Shown: positions 1 through 12,500 of the stretch, in pieces
How positions within the stretch are numbered: position 1 is the stretch's first letter
Layout: the number at the start of each line of letters is the position of its first letter
Origin: Chiua virens
Taxonomy: Eukaryota > Basidiomycota > Agaricomycetes > Boletales > Boletaceae
Length of the DNA stretch: 64,000 nucleotides
Assembly: GCA_019787685.1 (NCBI GenBank)
Contig: JAHNUO010000004.1
Coordinates: forward strand, 1,178,001 to 1,242,000
Reading direction: 5' to 3'
The notes under the pieces: generated by a model
What the model was told of the DNA's origin: nothing
The model's input: only the letters and a program-made list of their open reading frames with translations
Database searches by the model: none
Translations under genes and position numbers: made by a program

Positions 1-494
1 TACGTGCACCGTCACCCCTACCATTCTCACCCCCTGTGCCTTCACCAAATTGATCTGTGCTTTGTTCGTGACGCGTGCGTCCAGGTTAACCAATTTGTTT
101 TAATTCCTTGCTGGACTTGCCTTGCACAGGGACACCGAGACCTGCGTAGCCATCGCGAGATGTCGCCCCAGAAATGGTGCCTTGCGGCCGACGGCCTGTG
201 GGGTGCAGGTCAGAGACAGTCGAGTGCCATTCGAAATAAATCCATGATACCTTGAGTAGGGGCGTGTTCCATGTAGTCGGTGCCACGAAGAGGGTTGTTT
301 CCCTCGAGCGAGTGATGGCGTACGTGTTCCAGGCATAACTGACTCGAGTGAATTGGGTTGCAAAGTTACAATCCAAAGAACTCCAAAGAACTCCAACTCC
401 TGAACTCCGAGTAATATCATCGGGGCTTTATCCCAAAAGTCACGATGACATTGCAAATGATATCGACAGCAATGGAGAAAGAACTACACTGGAC
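1..494. other. Left-edge stretch without a supported gene
   Basis: No reading frame here matches a family I recognise. The open frames on both strands begin at non-ATG codons or mirror each other. On the minus strand, roughly 1-95 has an open frame that runs off the left edge, but it is preceded by an in-frame stop with no acceptor site between. It could be an exon of a gene lying outside the window; support is weak. The 3' UTR of the E1-alpha gene ending at 495 must occupy part of this stretch. Confidence 0.4.
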
Positions 495-2222
495 CTAGTC
501 AACAAGCTTCTTGCCTTTGTCCTTGAATCGCTCGAGCTCTTTCCGCCACGGCTCCCAAACTTTACCATATTTGTTGAGCAGGCGGCCAAGCTCTTCCCTC
601 TGCTCCCTCTGGATTGCGCGTGAACAAGTTGAATAATGTACGCTTATTGACTGTCAACTCACCAGATTCCACGGCTCCTCACCACCGTAAACATCCGTGA
701 ACAGATCACGAAGGTCGCTCTGCGACAGCGTTTCCGCGCGTTTGAGCGTGGTGATGACATCGTTCTTGAGCCTCGCTTTGAGTTCCTCCTCTTCCTGTTC
801 GTTCCACCACCCCCTCGACTCCATGAACAGTCGGAAACGTGTGATTGGGTTGTCAATCTTCTTCCAATTCTCGACCTCTTGTCGACCCCGGTATGCAAAT
901 GAGTCATCGGACGTCGAGTGGTGGCCAATGCGGTATGTCATGGCTTCGACCAAGGCTGCACGACCGCTTTCGAGGCATCGCCGACGTGCTTCTTTGACGG
1001 CATTGAAGACTGCCAGGATATCATTTCCATCCACTCTGATGGTATCGATACCATAGCCGGGTCCACGTGCAGCGATGCCATCACCATAGAATTGTTCATG
1101 CGCGGGTGTCGAGATCGCGAAACCGTTGTTGCGTGCCAAAAAGATGGTCGGAGATGGGATTGTTGAGGCAAGGAGCATTCCAGCGTGGAAGTCACCTTCT
1201 GAGGCAGCACCTTCACCAAAGAATACACAGGCGACATTCTTATTGCGGCGTGCCGGATCGCGCTTGAGTGCAAATCCGACGCCGGCTGCTTGTGGTATCT
1301 GAGTTGCAAGGGGAGATGAGATAGTATGGAAATGGTGTTGAGGAGATCCAAAGTGCTGCATGAAGAGGTTAGTAGGAAGGTCACGAAGGGAAGAAGACGG
1401 TGCACCATGGGCATTTGTCTCCCTTTGCCACTCTTGTCCTCGTGGTTTCCAAAGCACTGTGCCATTGCGGCATTGATGCCAAAGCCTCTCCATAGTAGGA
1501 CACCCATTTCACGGTATTGACCTGTGATCCGTCACGATTAGGTTTAGTTGGATGAAAAGATACCGCGCACCTAGAACTCTGATGTGACGTCAGGAAAGGA
1601 AAGACTGATATGGGCAAGAACACACGCACTCATCATCGTTGGCCAATGCCGCGGCAGAACCAATTATGGTAGCTTCCTCGCCATACTAAGAGAAAGTGAG
1701 ATATTTGACGGAAACGAGGTGAATTAACTCACAGAGGTCATCTGGAGAGTATGATTAGATACCGGCAGGAAATGAAGAGAAGGGGGGTGATGACGTACAT
1801 AGAAGGATATCTTGCCTTGACGCTGTACGTTGTACAGGATGTTGTCCATGGTTGGCAAGAGCTGCATGTGTTCATACCTGATGACAGGAGATGTCAGCTG
1901 AGACTGTCACGCTAAGCGCGGCGCACGAACGCACAGCTTGCGAGCGAACTCGGAAGTTATCTACATGGACGGATGAGCGGGGTCGAGGATGTGAAAGAGG
2001 GGAACGGACATCTGGTAGCTCTGCATCTTGAATGGGGATGCCGACGCCATCGAGCACTCTGTAGGTGGGTATCTGGCCTGATCCCTGTGTGATGGCATTG
2101 AAGAACCGAAGCTTTGAGGAAACAGGAGAGGGTGATTTGGGTTGGTCTTTGGATACAAACTTTGGGGCTGCAGTTGCGAGGGATCTCGAGAGGGGAAGTC
2201 TTGCAATGCGTGAGGTGAACAT
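495..2222 (-). CDS. BCKDHA: Branched-chain 2-oxoacid dehydrogenase E1 alpha subunit, mitochondrial
   Basis: This is the ThDP-dependent decarboxylase subunit of the complex that breaks down the oxo-acids of leucine, isoleucine and valine in the mitochondrial matrix. The start at 2222 gives a basic, serine-rich presequence (MFTSRIARLPLSRSLATAAP). Exon 1 reaches the conserved TQGSGQIPTYRVLDGVG segment. Central exons carry the ThDP/Mg signature (GEGAASEGDFHAG followed by RNNG) and the loop YRIGHHSTSDDSFAYR, which is the phosphorylation loop in animal homologues. A donor at 657-662 ends the penultimate exon after PWNL. The last exon, 495-608, adds REQREELGRLLNKYGKVWEP and ends in TAG. Several short introns interrupt 1360-1960. 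Length and motif order fit an intact gene. Confidence 0.92.
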
Positions 2223-2291
2223 TTGCGGATCAAGGCTAACTCGGAACTCGACAAAGACCTAAATACCGGCTCAACCAAACAAGTCCCATCA

Positions 2292-2580
2292 TCATTCCGC
2301 TGGTAGTTTCAGTGCCTCCCCCGCTGCCTTTCTCCGTCCACTCATCAGCAACGTCACATAGTCTGCACCACCCAACACATGTGCACCAGACCTAGTCTTG
2401 GCTCTGCCTTTCAAGCCAGCACGCTTCTTGGCCGAGTGGATGTTGGCCGATGGCGGCGATGGGGCCGCTGGTTTTGGCTGGGTGGTCTGTGTCTTTTTCT
2501 GGACACACGATGGGTGTAGAACGAGAGTGAGATGTGTCTGTACTTACGACTCGTTTGTGTAGTTTTGCACTGCGACCCAT
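2292..2580 (-). CDS. Small basic conserved-looking protein (79 aa), unknown function
   Basis: Two exons, 2548-2580 and 2292-2498, join in phase 0 across a GTAAGT...CAG intron. They give a 79-residue lysine/arginine-rich protein that starts MGRSAKLHKRVKK. It has a proline/alanine-rich middle, then a KKRAGLKGRAKTR block, then GAHVLGGADYVTLLMSGRRK and the end KLPAE. There is no signal peptide or membrane segment; the composition suggests a nuclear or nucleolar protein. I recall similar small fungal proteins but cannot name a function. It sits head-to-head with VDAC, 90 bp between start codons, and 69 bp upstream of the E1-alpha start on the same strand. Clean splice sites and a non-random C-terminus argue for a real gene. 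Confidence 0.7.
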
Positions 2581-2670
2581 CCTCTGTTGACGCACGCGAA
2601 TAAAATATTCCCACGAATTGACCCGCTTCAAAATGCGTCAAGCTTTTCGCTTCTTTCCTTCACGTTCATC
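2581..2670. promoter_or_regulatory. 90-bp divergent promoter region
   Basis: This interval separates the start codons of the 79-aa gene (-) and VDAC (+), so it must hold both 5' UTRs and core promoters. The stretch just before the VDAC start is T/C-rich, as is usual at highly expressed fungal genes. No specific factor site can be named. Confidence 0.4.
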
Positions 2671-3765
2671 ATGTCTCTCCCTCAACCCGTTCCCCCCTCC
2701 TGGAAGGTCTGTCCGAGTCTCCCCGCCCGTCCCGACTACTCCGTCTGACCCTTCTCAAGGACCTTGGCAAGTCGTCCAACGACTTGTTGTCCAAGGACTA
2801 CCCTTTCTTCGGCACCTCCCTCGAGGTCAAGACCAGAACTCCCTCAAAGGTTGCCTTCAAGGTCGCAGGTCAACGCGACTCCAAAACCCTCGGCATCGCT
2901 GGTGACCTCGAGGCAAAGTACGCCGACGGCAAGAACGGCGTCGTCTTCACCAACACTTGGACCACCGCCAACATCCTCAAATCTCAGATCGAACTCGAAA
3001 ACCACATTGCAAAGGGCTTGAAGCTCGATCTTACCACCACTTTGCTTCCCGACAAGGGATCAAAGTCCGCTCTCTTTAACGTCATCTACAAGCAGTCCGG
3101 TGTCCACACACGTGGTGTTCTTGACGTCTTCAAGGTGACCTTTCATTCCGTCTTGCTTCCCGATTTCCTTCCCTGATCCCGTGTACAGGGCCCCACGTTC
3201 ACCGCGGACACCGTCTTCGGTCGTGATGGCTTCCTTTTTGGTGCAGAGGCTGCTTACAACGTGACCGAGGGCAAGATCACCCGTTATGCTACTGCTGTCG
3301 GCTTCAACGCCCCCGAGTACGCGGTCACCGTACACGGTCTTAACAACCTCAACACCTTCTCCGCGAGCTACTACCACCGTGTCAGCCCAGACGTCGAAGC
3401 CGGTGCCAAGGCTATCTACGACACCAAGTCCACAACCTCTGGTGTTGCTCTCGAAGTCGGCGCCAAAGCGTAAGTCCCACACATGCGCATCTTCTTATCC
3501 GTTGAACTTTTTCTCTCCAGTTTCCTTGATTCTGCTGCCTTCGTCAAGGCAAAAATCAACAACGCAGGTGTCCTTGCTCTCGGTATGTCTCAACACTTTT
3601 ACCCTTGGTTGCATACAGCTCATGAATAATGTAGGTTACACTCAGACTCTCCGACCGGGTGTGAAAGCGTCGTTCGGCCTTGCTCTTGACACTCAGAGAC
3701 TTAACGACGTCGCTCCTTCCGGTCCTGCACACAAGGTCGGCGCCTCCCTGACTTTCGACGCTTAA
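2671..3765 (+). CDS. POR1: Mitochondrial outer-membrane porin (VDAC)
   Basis: This is the voltage-dependent anion channel, a 19-strand beta-barrel that passes metabolites across the mitochondrial outer membrane. Exon 1 (2671-2706) encodes MSLPQPVPPSWK. A 53-nt intron with an unusual GTCTGT donor and a CTGAC branch site (2707-2759) leads to DLGKSSNDLLSKDYPFFGTS, the conserved porin N-terminal helix region. Further exons cover the barrel strands (GVVFTNTWTT, GFLFGAEAAYNV, FSASYYHRVSPDVEAGAKA). The last exon ends KVGASLTFDA at a TAA. Three more short introns lie at about 3135-3188, 3471-3520 and 3582-3633. Size of roughly 290 residues and the end motif match fungal porins. Confidence 0.95.
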
Positions 3766-3946
3766 AATTATTCCATAGGGACAATAATTGGGAATTGGAT
3801 GTGCCTTACTGCATTAACATAATGCAATCATTAGAAATCATCATGTTGCAAAGTCGAGCTGCATTGCTGGACAGATGAGTGAAAGCACGGATACTGATGA
3901 GTCCTCTACCATGAATGGTCCACCATGCGGAACGTGGCGTAACAGA

Positions 3947-6676
3947 CTAGGACACAAACACGTCATGAAGCCATGCCTCGTAGTCGTACTCTGGCTCGTC
4001 GACTTCATTGTTGGATGAAGGCAGCACCTCCCGCAGATAATCGATCGCGCTGACAGGGAGCTGAGCTAACCGCATATCTAGCTCAGTGACGAACGGCTGG
4101 AGACGGTGAGGTTAGCCATTGAGTATGATCGGACAGTCGAGAGAACGTGCCTTGTCTCCTGCGATCCCACGGAAGGAGTCCCGAAGCTGCTCCTGCGATG
4201 TTTGGTCTTCAGTTATCTCCACCTATGTCAATCCTCCATCAGCGCTTTAACAAAACGACATCGAACTGCGAACGCGTACCAAAAGATTGATGAACGGTTC
4301 AAACGTCACCTGCGCCGTACTCTTGGACGAGTTGATCATAGATGTAGACAAAGTCCTCTTCCTGCTCAGCGCTCAACGTTTAGCACGTTTTCATTTTCCC
4401 CAAGCTTTACACGCACCGAATAAATGATGCCCAGGCTTGCCAGCGCTGCGGTGAATTCCGACAGAATGAGTGTATTGGTTTCGTCTCGGTCAAAGTATCG
4501 GAAGGTGCTCTCGAATTGTTCCAACCGAGCTGGCGTCAAGTTGGTCATATTCCTCGACACGATCTACCGTGCGTCAGTAAGCCTCGAAAAAGCAAGAAGA
4601 AAAGACGCGCTTGGTTGTCGATAAAGGATATCTTTTTAGCAATGGCTTGAGTGACGAGCTCAAGCTCAAAGTCGAGGTCTTGCCACGTAAATACGGTATA
4701 GTCGTTTTCCTCCACGTTGGCTTCCGTGCAATCGTTCTCAGGCCTTTGCTACACGACCCAGCGCATCTGCGAGGCTGGGAATTCGAAGCTGTATCTTTTG
4801 AACTTGCTCTTGCTGCTCCTTCAGGGAGATCGAGGTTTTAGGTCAAACAAGGAAAAACCAACGAACGGTACCTCTAATGGACCCTCGACGCTGGCTAGAT
4901 CAAGCGAAACACCGTGTAGGCGTTGCGAGAAGTCATTGGCAATGTCAGCAAACTTTTTTCGAAGCGATTCCTTAATCCTGGGACACGTAATGACGTCGCT
5001 CGATACCATACAGTGGTACACATACTGTCGTATTTGCGCATTTATTGACCGAGAACGCTTTGCTTCCGAAGCTAGCAGCTCATTCCATGCAATGTCTATA
5101 TCCTAAGATCTGGAGTGAGTGCAGGTCGAGAAAAAGTGTTGGCTCTGCCAACCGAGAGTGCAAGTCCGACAGGAGGGACATATTCCCTCAGTCCGTACGT
5201 CTTCAATTTTGTTTGGATATTGCCGAAAAGGGTTGTGACATCTTGTCGTTCTGTGACCCAAATACGCTTCGTCGTTTGCTTATATGTCGTGAAGGCTGAC
5301 GATTGCTCCTTGGCATCTACATACGTGCCAGTGAACTTGCTTGCCGCCCATTTTTCCTGGACTTCGGTGAGGGCACGAAGCAACTATGGATGACGATCAG
5401 ATCGGAACGAGAGGTCACAAAACCCAGCGAACATTACGAGCCCTACGCTCATAATCATTCTTGCTTGTCCATAGGGATTGCATGAGCTCAGCGAATTTCT
5501 CGACGCGACGAGAGACAGTTTCGGCCTGGTCTACGTACACATGTAACTCTTGAGAAATGAGAACTTCAAGAACAGATTGACGGACCCATCGTAGAGAAAG
5601 CATGGAAGAAACTGGCAATGTAAGTCATGACACTTCGTTCGTCTGGACGCTCCGAATCACACAAATCCTCGACCTCAAGCAGTTGCTGACAAACAAGGAT
5701 CAAAAGTGGCCGAGTCGAGATAGGAAGCACTGACTGGGATGCCAAGATGATCAGCAGCGACTTGAAATGCCAGACGTGTATTGCGGTGACGATCTGACTG
5801 GCTTGATGTCATTCCCGAGAAGTGAGAGAAAAGGAGGGCCCTCACTTTGTCCAGCTTGTCATAATCCAAAAGGTCGGGGCGATGGCAATGAATAAGTGCG
5901 CATCTACAGATGATGAGCTGATAATCTCGGCGAAGAAAGGCAATTGCTGACAGCGCAAGTCCATCTGACCAGCTAACAGAAAAGTCCTGGACATCGACCT
6001 CCTTATACGGAGCTGTTTTCCGCTGGCACCAGAGTAAGAGCCCTTCCTTGGCCGACAGACCCTCCTCGCTGAGAATGCCCTCAGTAGCCCCCACTCCACG
6101 TTTTGCATACCACTCACCTGATGTCCGCAATCGTGAAACGCAGAACAAGGGTCCATATCATGCCTAGAATAAGCTTTAAATTACCGTCGATGATATCTGC
6201 AAACGATCGCGCCTAAGCAATGCGCGGAGCCATGTTCGAGAGGACCGCACCTTCCGGACCAATGTTGGTCAATTTGATGCCCCTCTGTCTGATAAATTCC
6301 AACGCCTTGTTCACGTTCTCTGCTTTTTGAACGCGCATTCTTGGGTTCTTGTTGTATCTTCCCAGTGAGGTGTCTCCTGAAAGTGGCTTGAGCCTTCCAA
6401 GACGCTAGAAATGAACGGTCGCTACCCATGATTTCCTGTTGATGTTTAGAACGACGAGTCTGCGAAACACGATCCAGTTCAACGGACCATTAGTTGGATC
6501 AGGCGCACGCCATCGCAGAGATCCTGGACGAGAGAGCGCATGGGTGGGTATCCGTTGGCCTCCAATTTGGTATTGAGCCTAGATTGGATAAAAACTAGTC
6601 GGCCACGACGCGCAAGTTAGCAACACGGTATCGGAGCGCACCACTTGCAAAATGTTCTTTCTTGGGTCGAATCCAT
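3947..6676 (-). CDS. Alpha-actinin (actin cross-linker)
   Basis: The ATG at 6676 opens [21 protein letters not shown], the start of the first calponin-homology domain. That domain continues through [35 protein letters not shown] and [16 protein letters not shown]. The second CH domain follows ([59 protein letters not shown]). Then come spectrin-type helical segments (about 4700-5500), EF-hand-like sequence ([20 protein letters not shown]) and a C-terminal calmodulin-like part ending [16 protein letters not shown]. Such proteins bundle F-actin at the fungal cytokinetic ring. At least ten short introns are needed. One, 4097-4150, must use a GC donor. I judge the gene intact. Confidence 0.88.
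4097..4150 (-). other. GC-AG intron in the alpha-actinin gene (54 nt)
   Basis: Reading minus-strand, AAG|GCACGT...CTCCAG|CCG joins GIAGDK to [14 protein letters not shown], which is how I recall the family reading. The intron length is a multiple of three but contains an in-frame TAA, so read-through is excluded. A branch-site-like GCTAAC lies near the acceptor. No GT donor in the right phase is available. Confidence 0.65.
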
Positions 6677-7106
6677 GAACGATCACAGGGAATGAACAGA
6701 GCGCTGGTGGTTGGGTGGTCAAGGAATGAACGACTCGAAGTGGGAAGGATTGAGAGTCGGAGCCAAAGACTCGGAGGTATGAATTCAGTGCTGCCCGGAT
6801 TAGTAGTGTGACACAACTCGCTCGATTGATCATGGCAGCATTGCAAAGGGGTAACCATTCATTCTAAATGAATTTTGGCGCGTAAAGTAACGAGGCAATC
6901 AGAGGTAGATTCATCATAAATTTTGTTGGAGTTATGAAGGTTGAGCTTGACCTCAGACTAGGGAAGTCCACCTTTGTATGATACTTGGAGTAATCTATTC
7001 AACTTGCCTACTCCTCACTACTCCGGACGGTGGCTGTGCGTCCGGTTGGTCGACGGCTTCATCAACCACCACCACCATCTCAGACTCTCGCTAACTCGTT
7101 CCCGTC
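6677..7106. promoter_or_regulatory. Divergent promoter region between alpha-actinin and Pob3 genes
   Basis: This stretch has no supported gene. It separates the alpha-actinin start (6676, minus) from the Pob3 start (7107, plus). The part next to Pob3 is rich in CACCA/CTC pyrimidine runs. I see no repeat or named site. Confidence 0.4.
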
Positions 7107-9334
7107 ATGGCTACGGCCCAATTCGACCGAATCTATCATGAATTGTTACCTGATGTCGGCAGTAAGTCCAATCCTCCCGGGACAAAGACTTCGACCCATG
7201 ACCACCCCAGAATTGCGACTCGCGGGCAGCGGCATGGCCTGGAAAGGGGAAGAAAACGAAGCAGTGACAGCGATACCCGCGGATGAGATCAAATGGGCGC
7301 AATGGTTACGCGTCGCAAGAAATTTCCAGCTCAGAGTCGGGTTGAAGGACAGGCGAAGGGAAACATTTGATGGTTTCGTGCGCGAGGTGCGTAATAAGCC
7401 TCTGCTCTCTGAAGGGGAAAGTTGATGGGCCACTCTTATAATAGGACCACGACAAACTCGCAGGTTTACTCAAGCAGCACTTTGGCGTGACGTTGGAGGT
7501 GAAGGACGTAACATTCAAAGGGTGGAATTGGGGAGTCACCGATATTCAAGGTTTGTTTTGGGACCATCCATGAAAATGCCTTCCAGTGCTTATTCCATTC
7601 AGGACAAGACCTAGCATTCCTGGTATCAAATAAGACTGCCTTTGAGCTCCCTTTGAAGCAGGTCGCCAATTCCAATATCGCTGGAAGGACAGAAGTGTCC
7701 CTCGAGTTCGCGTCGTCATCGTCGGGCGGTAAAAAAGCTTCAAGAAATGCGCCAGATGAGATGGTTGAAATCCGCTTCTATGTTCCTGGTACCCAACCGA
7801 AACTTCGTGATTCGGATGCTGGCTCACAGAAGTCCGATGCGGAGGACGAGGAGGGTGAAGAAGTTAGCGCAGCACAAGCCTTCCACGATGCTATCAAAGA
7901 CAAGGCCGAAATCGGACAAGTATCAGGCGATCTTGTTTTGAGCTTTGAGGAGGTTCTCGTACTCACTCCTCGTGGACGCTACGACGTGGACATGTTCCTT
8001 GATTTTCTACGACTCCGCGGCAAGACTTATGATTACAAAATTCTTTACTCGAGCATCTCAAGGCTATTCCTACTCCCCAAGGATGATCAACATGTTTTGT
8101 TCATTGTGAGCATTACTTCTTTGCTCAATACGACATTCTAACCATGAGAAGCTTGGTCTTAGCACGCCCATCAGACAAGGTCAAACTAGATATCAATATT
8201 TGGTCATGCAATTCGCACGAGAAGAAGAAACGACCGCCGAGTTGAACATGTCTGAGTGCGTTCACAGTGATTGACTGTTGTTGCTCTTGACTGAGTGACC
8301 GTGCATCAGGGAGGAGATCGCGAATTACGATAGACTAAAGAAGAACTATGAAGACCCTACATTCGAGGTCGTATCGGGTGTCTTCCGTGCACTCTCGAAG
8401 AAGAAAATCATTGGTTCGGGCACTTTTCAGAGGTAAAGTCTTAATTTTGTGACGTTTCTCGATACTCAAGTGTGCGCAATATCAGCCGCGACGGGCATCC
8501 CGGTATCAAAGCCAACCTCAAGGCTGTTCAAGGTGACCTGTTCATGCTTGAAAAATACATCTTTTTCGTGTCCAAACAGCCCACACTCGTTGAGCTTTCT
8601 GATATCCACCAATGTGTCTTTTCTCGAGTGGGTGCTAGTATGGGCGCAAGTGCTGCTCGTACTTTTGACCTCAAGATCGTCACTAAGAGCGGGCCGGAAT
8701 ACACCTTCACTTCGATCAACAAGGAAGAGCATGAACCAGTGGAGACCTTCCTTAAGGAGAAGAAGGTCAAGATCAAGAACGAGATGGTGGCAGATGTAGA
8801 TATGATGATGGCCGCTGGCGGCGGTGATTCGGACGAGGAGATGCAGAGCGTGGCGAGCAGTGGTGACGAACGACCGAAGCCTCGCGTTGGTGGAGATGAC
8901 GACGACAGCGAACAAGGTTGGTTGGAATACTCGTTCATTCGCCTCGTGTGTGCTGACGATGTTCGTTAGACGAAGATTTCCAGGCATCGTCGAGTGACGA
9001 GGGCTCACCGAGCGGGAGCGACTCTGAATCTGGAGGCGGAGTCACGGCGTCAGATGCCAGTGGAGACCGGGAGATGGCAAAGTCTGCAAAGACGGAAAGA
9101 AGAAGAAGCTTACTAAGAAAAAGGTTAAAACCAAAGCAGACGCAAGCGACGCAGAAGACCAGCCAAAAAAGAAATCCCGCCAAACCCAAGGCTAAGCCCA
9201 AACCAAAGAATGATGACGAAAACGACGCAATGGACATTGATGAAGTTGAAAAGCCAAGACCCAAACCGAAGCTAAAGGTCAAGGGAGGCGACGAAGACGG
9301 GCCGGTTAAGAAGAAACAAAAGACTTCCACATGA
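7107..9334 (+). CDS. POB3: FACT complex subunit Pob3 (SSRP1 family)
   Basis: Pob3 pairs with Spt16 in the FACT histone chaperone, which handles H2A-H2B during transcription and replication. The ATG at 7107 gives MATAQFDRIYHELLPDVG. Next come the SSRP1 N-terminal fold (RLAGSGMAWKGEE, WLRVARNFQLRVGLKDRRRE, KGWNWGVTDIQG), then the tandem PH-like middle domain (RGRYDVDMFLDFLRLRGKTY, QYLVMQFAREEE, FRALSKKKIIGSGTF, GDLFMLEKYIFFVSKQPTLV). The tail is acidic and then lysine-rich, ending VKKKQKTST. As is normal in fungi, there is no HMG box. Introns sit at about 7389-7444, 7551-7602, 8105-8152, 8255-8310 and 8434-8484. In the tail, frames around 9080-9180 look switched (see findings). Confidence 0.92.
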
Positions 9335-9524
9335 CATTCGATCGTGTTCTCTGCTGCGTCAGTCTGCTCTCGTCTCATTTTTTGTCCACGTTTCCAGATC
9401 GGTTCCTGCCATCTATCCGTAATATTTGTAAAATACACTACATACATGGGCATGGGTATGTTCCGCGATTAAGACAAGTCGCAATTAAACAAGGATAGAG
9501 CCGTGCAAGCACGACCCTTTACAA

Positions 9525-12500
9525 TTAGGTATCCCCTTTCCGTTTCGCAAGGAGGGAACCAGGTTCAAACGCGACATTGGCGGAGGGTGCCTGACTGAAT
9601 GGGGGTGGTACATTGACCAGAGGTTGCGCCGGGCGACCTGATACAGACTGTTTTCTGGTTCGCGAACGAGCGAGCGGTTTTGCTTGGGAAAGTGATTCCC
9701 CGGTTTTTGCAAACAATACATGTCGCTCCTGATAGAGGACATATGACTAGCGACGGATGAGCACTTTGATCGACGCTCAAAGACGGTTTGGTTTACTTAC
9801 ACGAGCGACAAGGATGGCCTGCATCCACTTTTCGCCATCCTGGAGGTTGCAGGAGAATACGTGGAGGTAGTCCGCGGCATTCTCGAACAACGAAAGATGG
9901 TCGGTGGACTTGACGGCAAACACGTACGGCTTTGGTGATTTGTGTCGCCGAGTTACAGAGTAGGCATCGAAATTTGATAGTGAGCATAGGAAGGTCTCGT
10001 CCTTTCCCTAAAACTTGGGTGAGCAACGCTTACCAAGTCGTCAGACGACATCAAACATTACCGTGTCCCGCTTTGATAACCATAAGCCGTGTTCTCGAAG
10101 TTCCATCCAACGCTTGCTCCATTTTCCTCGTTTACTCTCCCATTCAACCCAGCCTCGATGCATGGGAGCACTGGTAGGTAGAGCCTACATTGACTGATTA
10201 AAACGACGTTCGTTTCGATGGTTGAAATACTAACAGAACGGCTCAATACCCGAGCTAAAGGGGTTTGCTTGATAACGAAAGCGTTCAATAACTTGTCCTT
10301 GTTCCACGAGGCAGAAACGTCAAGAAGCAGCTCATAATCCCGGATAGGCCGTTCTACAAGCAGCGTGAACTTCAACTTGGAGATAGTAAGAAAGATAAAA
10401 GCTCTTACCCATGCCATAATCTTGAGCCATCTCAAATACCATCCACGACCCTGACCTATCCAATAAGCCTTGGTTCGCAACTGCCTCTATGACATCTCCA
10501 GCATTCGTAGCAGGTGTAATCTCCACCATATTGAATCGTTGCATGTCTCCAATGAAAATCCTTTGTTGCACCACAGGTCCTCTGGATATATGCGGTGGTG
10601 TAGAGTCTGAGACTGGCACTGGCGGGACAGGTGGGCGTTGCACCGTTCGCAGTGCGACATCACCTTCTCTGTCCATGGACGATCGGGGAATGCCCGCAGA
10701 TACTTTCCGACCATCCTCACTGACGCGGCGCGAGTTGACGTGCTGATCATATCCCGCTGAGACATCACGTCCATTGCGTACGACACGGCTAGAGGTGGCT
10801 GCTGTTGTACTGTGTCCTAGCCGAGGAGCGGACACTTGCTCGTTGGAGATTTCGGGGTGTCGTCCACCAGGACGATGGAAAGAACGCATAGACCTCAAAG
10901 GTTTATCCTGCGAGGATGCATCAGGAATTCGGGGCGACTTTTGTGGTAGGTAGGTAGTTTGGTCGGGATGCCTCACTCGAGAGGAACTTCGAGAGACAGC
11001 AGCACTATAGCCGGGCGCACGTGGTGGGGAGGTGGTGGGTATAGAACTGCCATAAGTCAGGGTCGCGGTCGGAGGTGGCGTGCGAGAAGGAGATTGGAGG
11101 CTCATGAGTTTCCTGGTTAGGTCTTCGACAGCGAGCGCCCCAGTGGGTGCTGTTTGGGAATTGGAAGCAGATGCCGGTGCAGCAGACATGGAACGTTTTC
11201 GAGAACTTGTTGGGACAGCTCGTGCGGGAAGAGATTCTATCGGACAGGTGGGTGGTAGCTGTTTTGCATTCGCCCGAGAGCTCTTTGCACGTTCTAGTTT
11301 TCGCTGCTGACGTTCGTCACGTAGCTGCTTTCGAATAGACCTTTGAGCTGATAATGCCGTCGGTACTCGCTGAGCCAACGGGACATCATCGTCCGAACCG
11401 CCAGCAGCCCTCGAATGGCGAGAACGAGTACGAGAGTGTGGACGCGAAGGAGCGCCGTTCGATGCACCGTCGAGGCTGTAATAAACTGTGATGCCATCCG
11501 TGTCGTCGTCAGAAGACTCCGAGGTGTAGTCTGGACTCGAGACCGACAGGTGGGGTTTACCTCGACGTTCCTTGTCCCCGTCGTCGTCATCGCCTCCAGT
11601 CCCCCCACGGTATGCACCAGAAGATTGTCCGCGCATGTAACCTCCGTTGTGGTTGCTCGTTTCCCGCCCCCTGCCTCGCTCTTCGCGACCACTCTGCCTT
11701 TGAAATTGACTTCGTTGCGCACGCCAGTCGCCACCATCTTGCGGGGAGTCGAGATTTGGCGAGCTTATGACATGAGCGTCTATTTGCGTGCGTCCGCGAA
11801 GCATACTATCTCGACGCATTGTGTCAGCGGATGATCCGGGTTCAAAGTCGATTGGAGTAGAACGGTGTGGTGTGACCCCCAGATAAGGGGAATGATGTCT
11901 TGCCTGCCCCTCAATGGCGAGATCAACGTCTGGTTCGGAATCAGACAGATCGGAGAGGGATTGGGTATAATAGTCGAAATCAGAATGATAACTCAGTGGG
12001 TCGTCTTCTTCAGGAACGTCTTCGTCAATGTGAAGAGTTATGGGACCCTCATCCGCATTCTTTACGTCCATGGTATCTTTAGGCCAGGCCGAAGATACTG
12101 ATGAGGAGCGTGAGACAGCGGATGAAGAGGGCTCAGAGGTGGTACAGGAAAGTGAAGGAAGCGAATCCATGTCGGCATCGTCACCAGACAGTGAACGTGA
12201 GGAAAACGTTCCATCAGGAAACGAAGCGGAACCAGCCGCGATTTCCCGAGAAACACTGCCAATGAATGTCCCTGAGTCGCCTAGCTTTTCAGGGGAAATA
12301 GGTTCCGTCTGCACCATGGTTTCCTGTTGTGGTAATTGAGCACTTGAAACTTGAGTTTCTGGTGTTTGGGATGGTTCCGCACTACCTGGTGCGTTCCTCG
12401 CAAGAAAATTGAATTCGACATTCAAATCCATATTCCAGGGTTCATGAGGCAAATGTGCACCTGGCGTCCCTTTTCGAACCTATTCAGAGGCACGTTAGCC

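Noticed and set aside
3060..3482. 140-codon frame antisense to VDAC
   Set aside because: Mirror of the strong porin coding frame with biased codons; Val/Gly-rich and without features.
6181..6429. Apparent frameshift in the first CH domain of alpha-actinin
   Set aside because: A normal intron (GTAGCG...TTTCAG) restores [20 protein letters not shown] in frame, so the gene is not broken.
8466..9008. 180-codon frame antisense to Pob3
   Set aside because: It overlaps the conserved Pob3 middle domain and is explained as its shadow.
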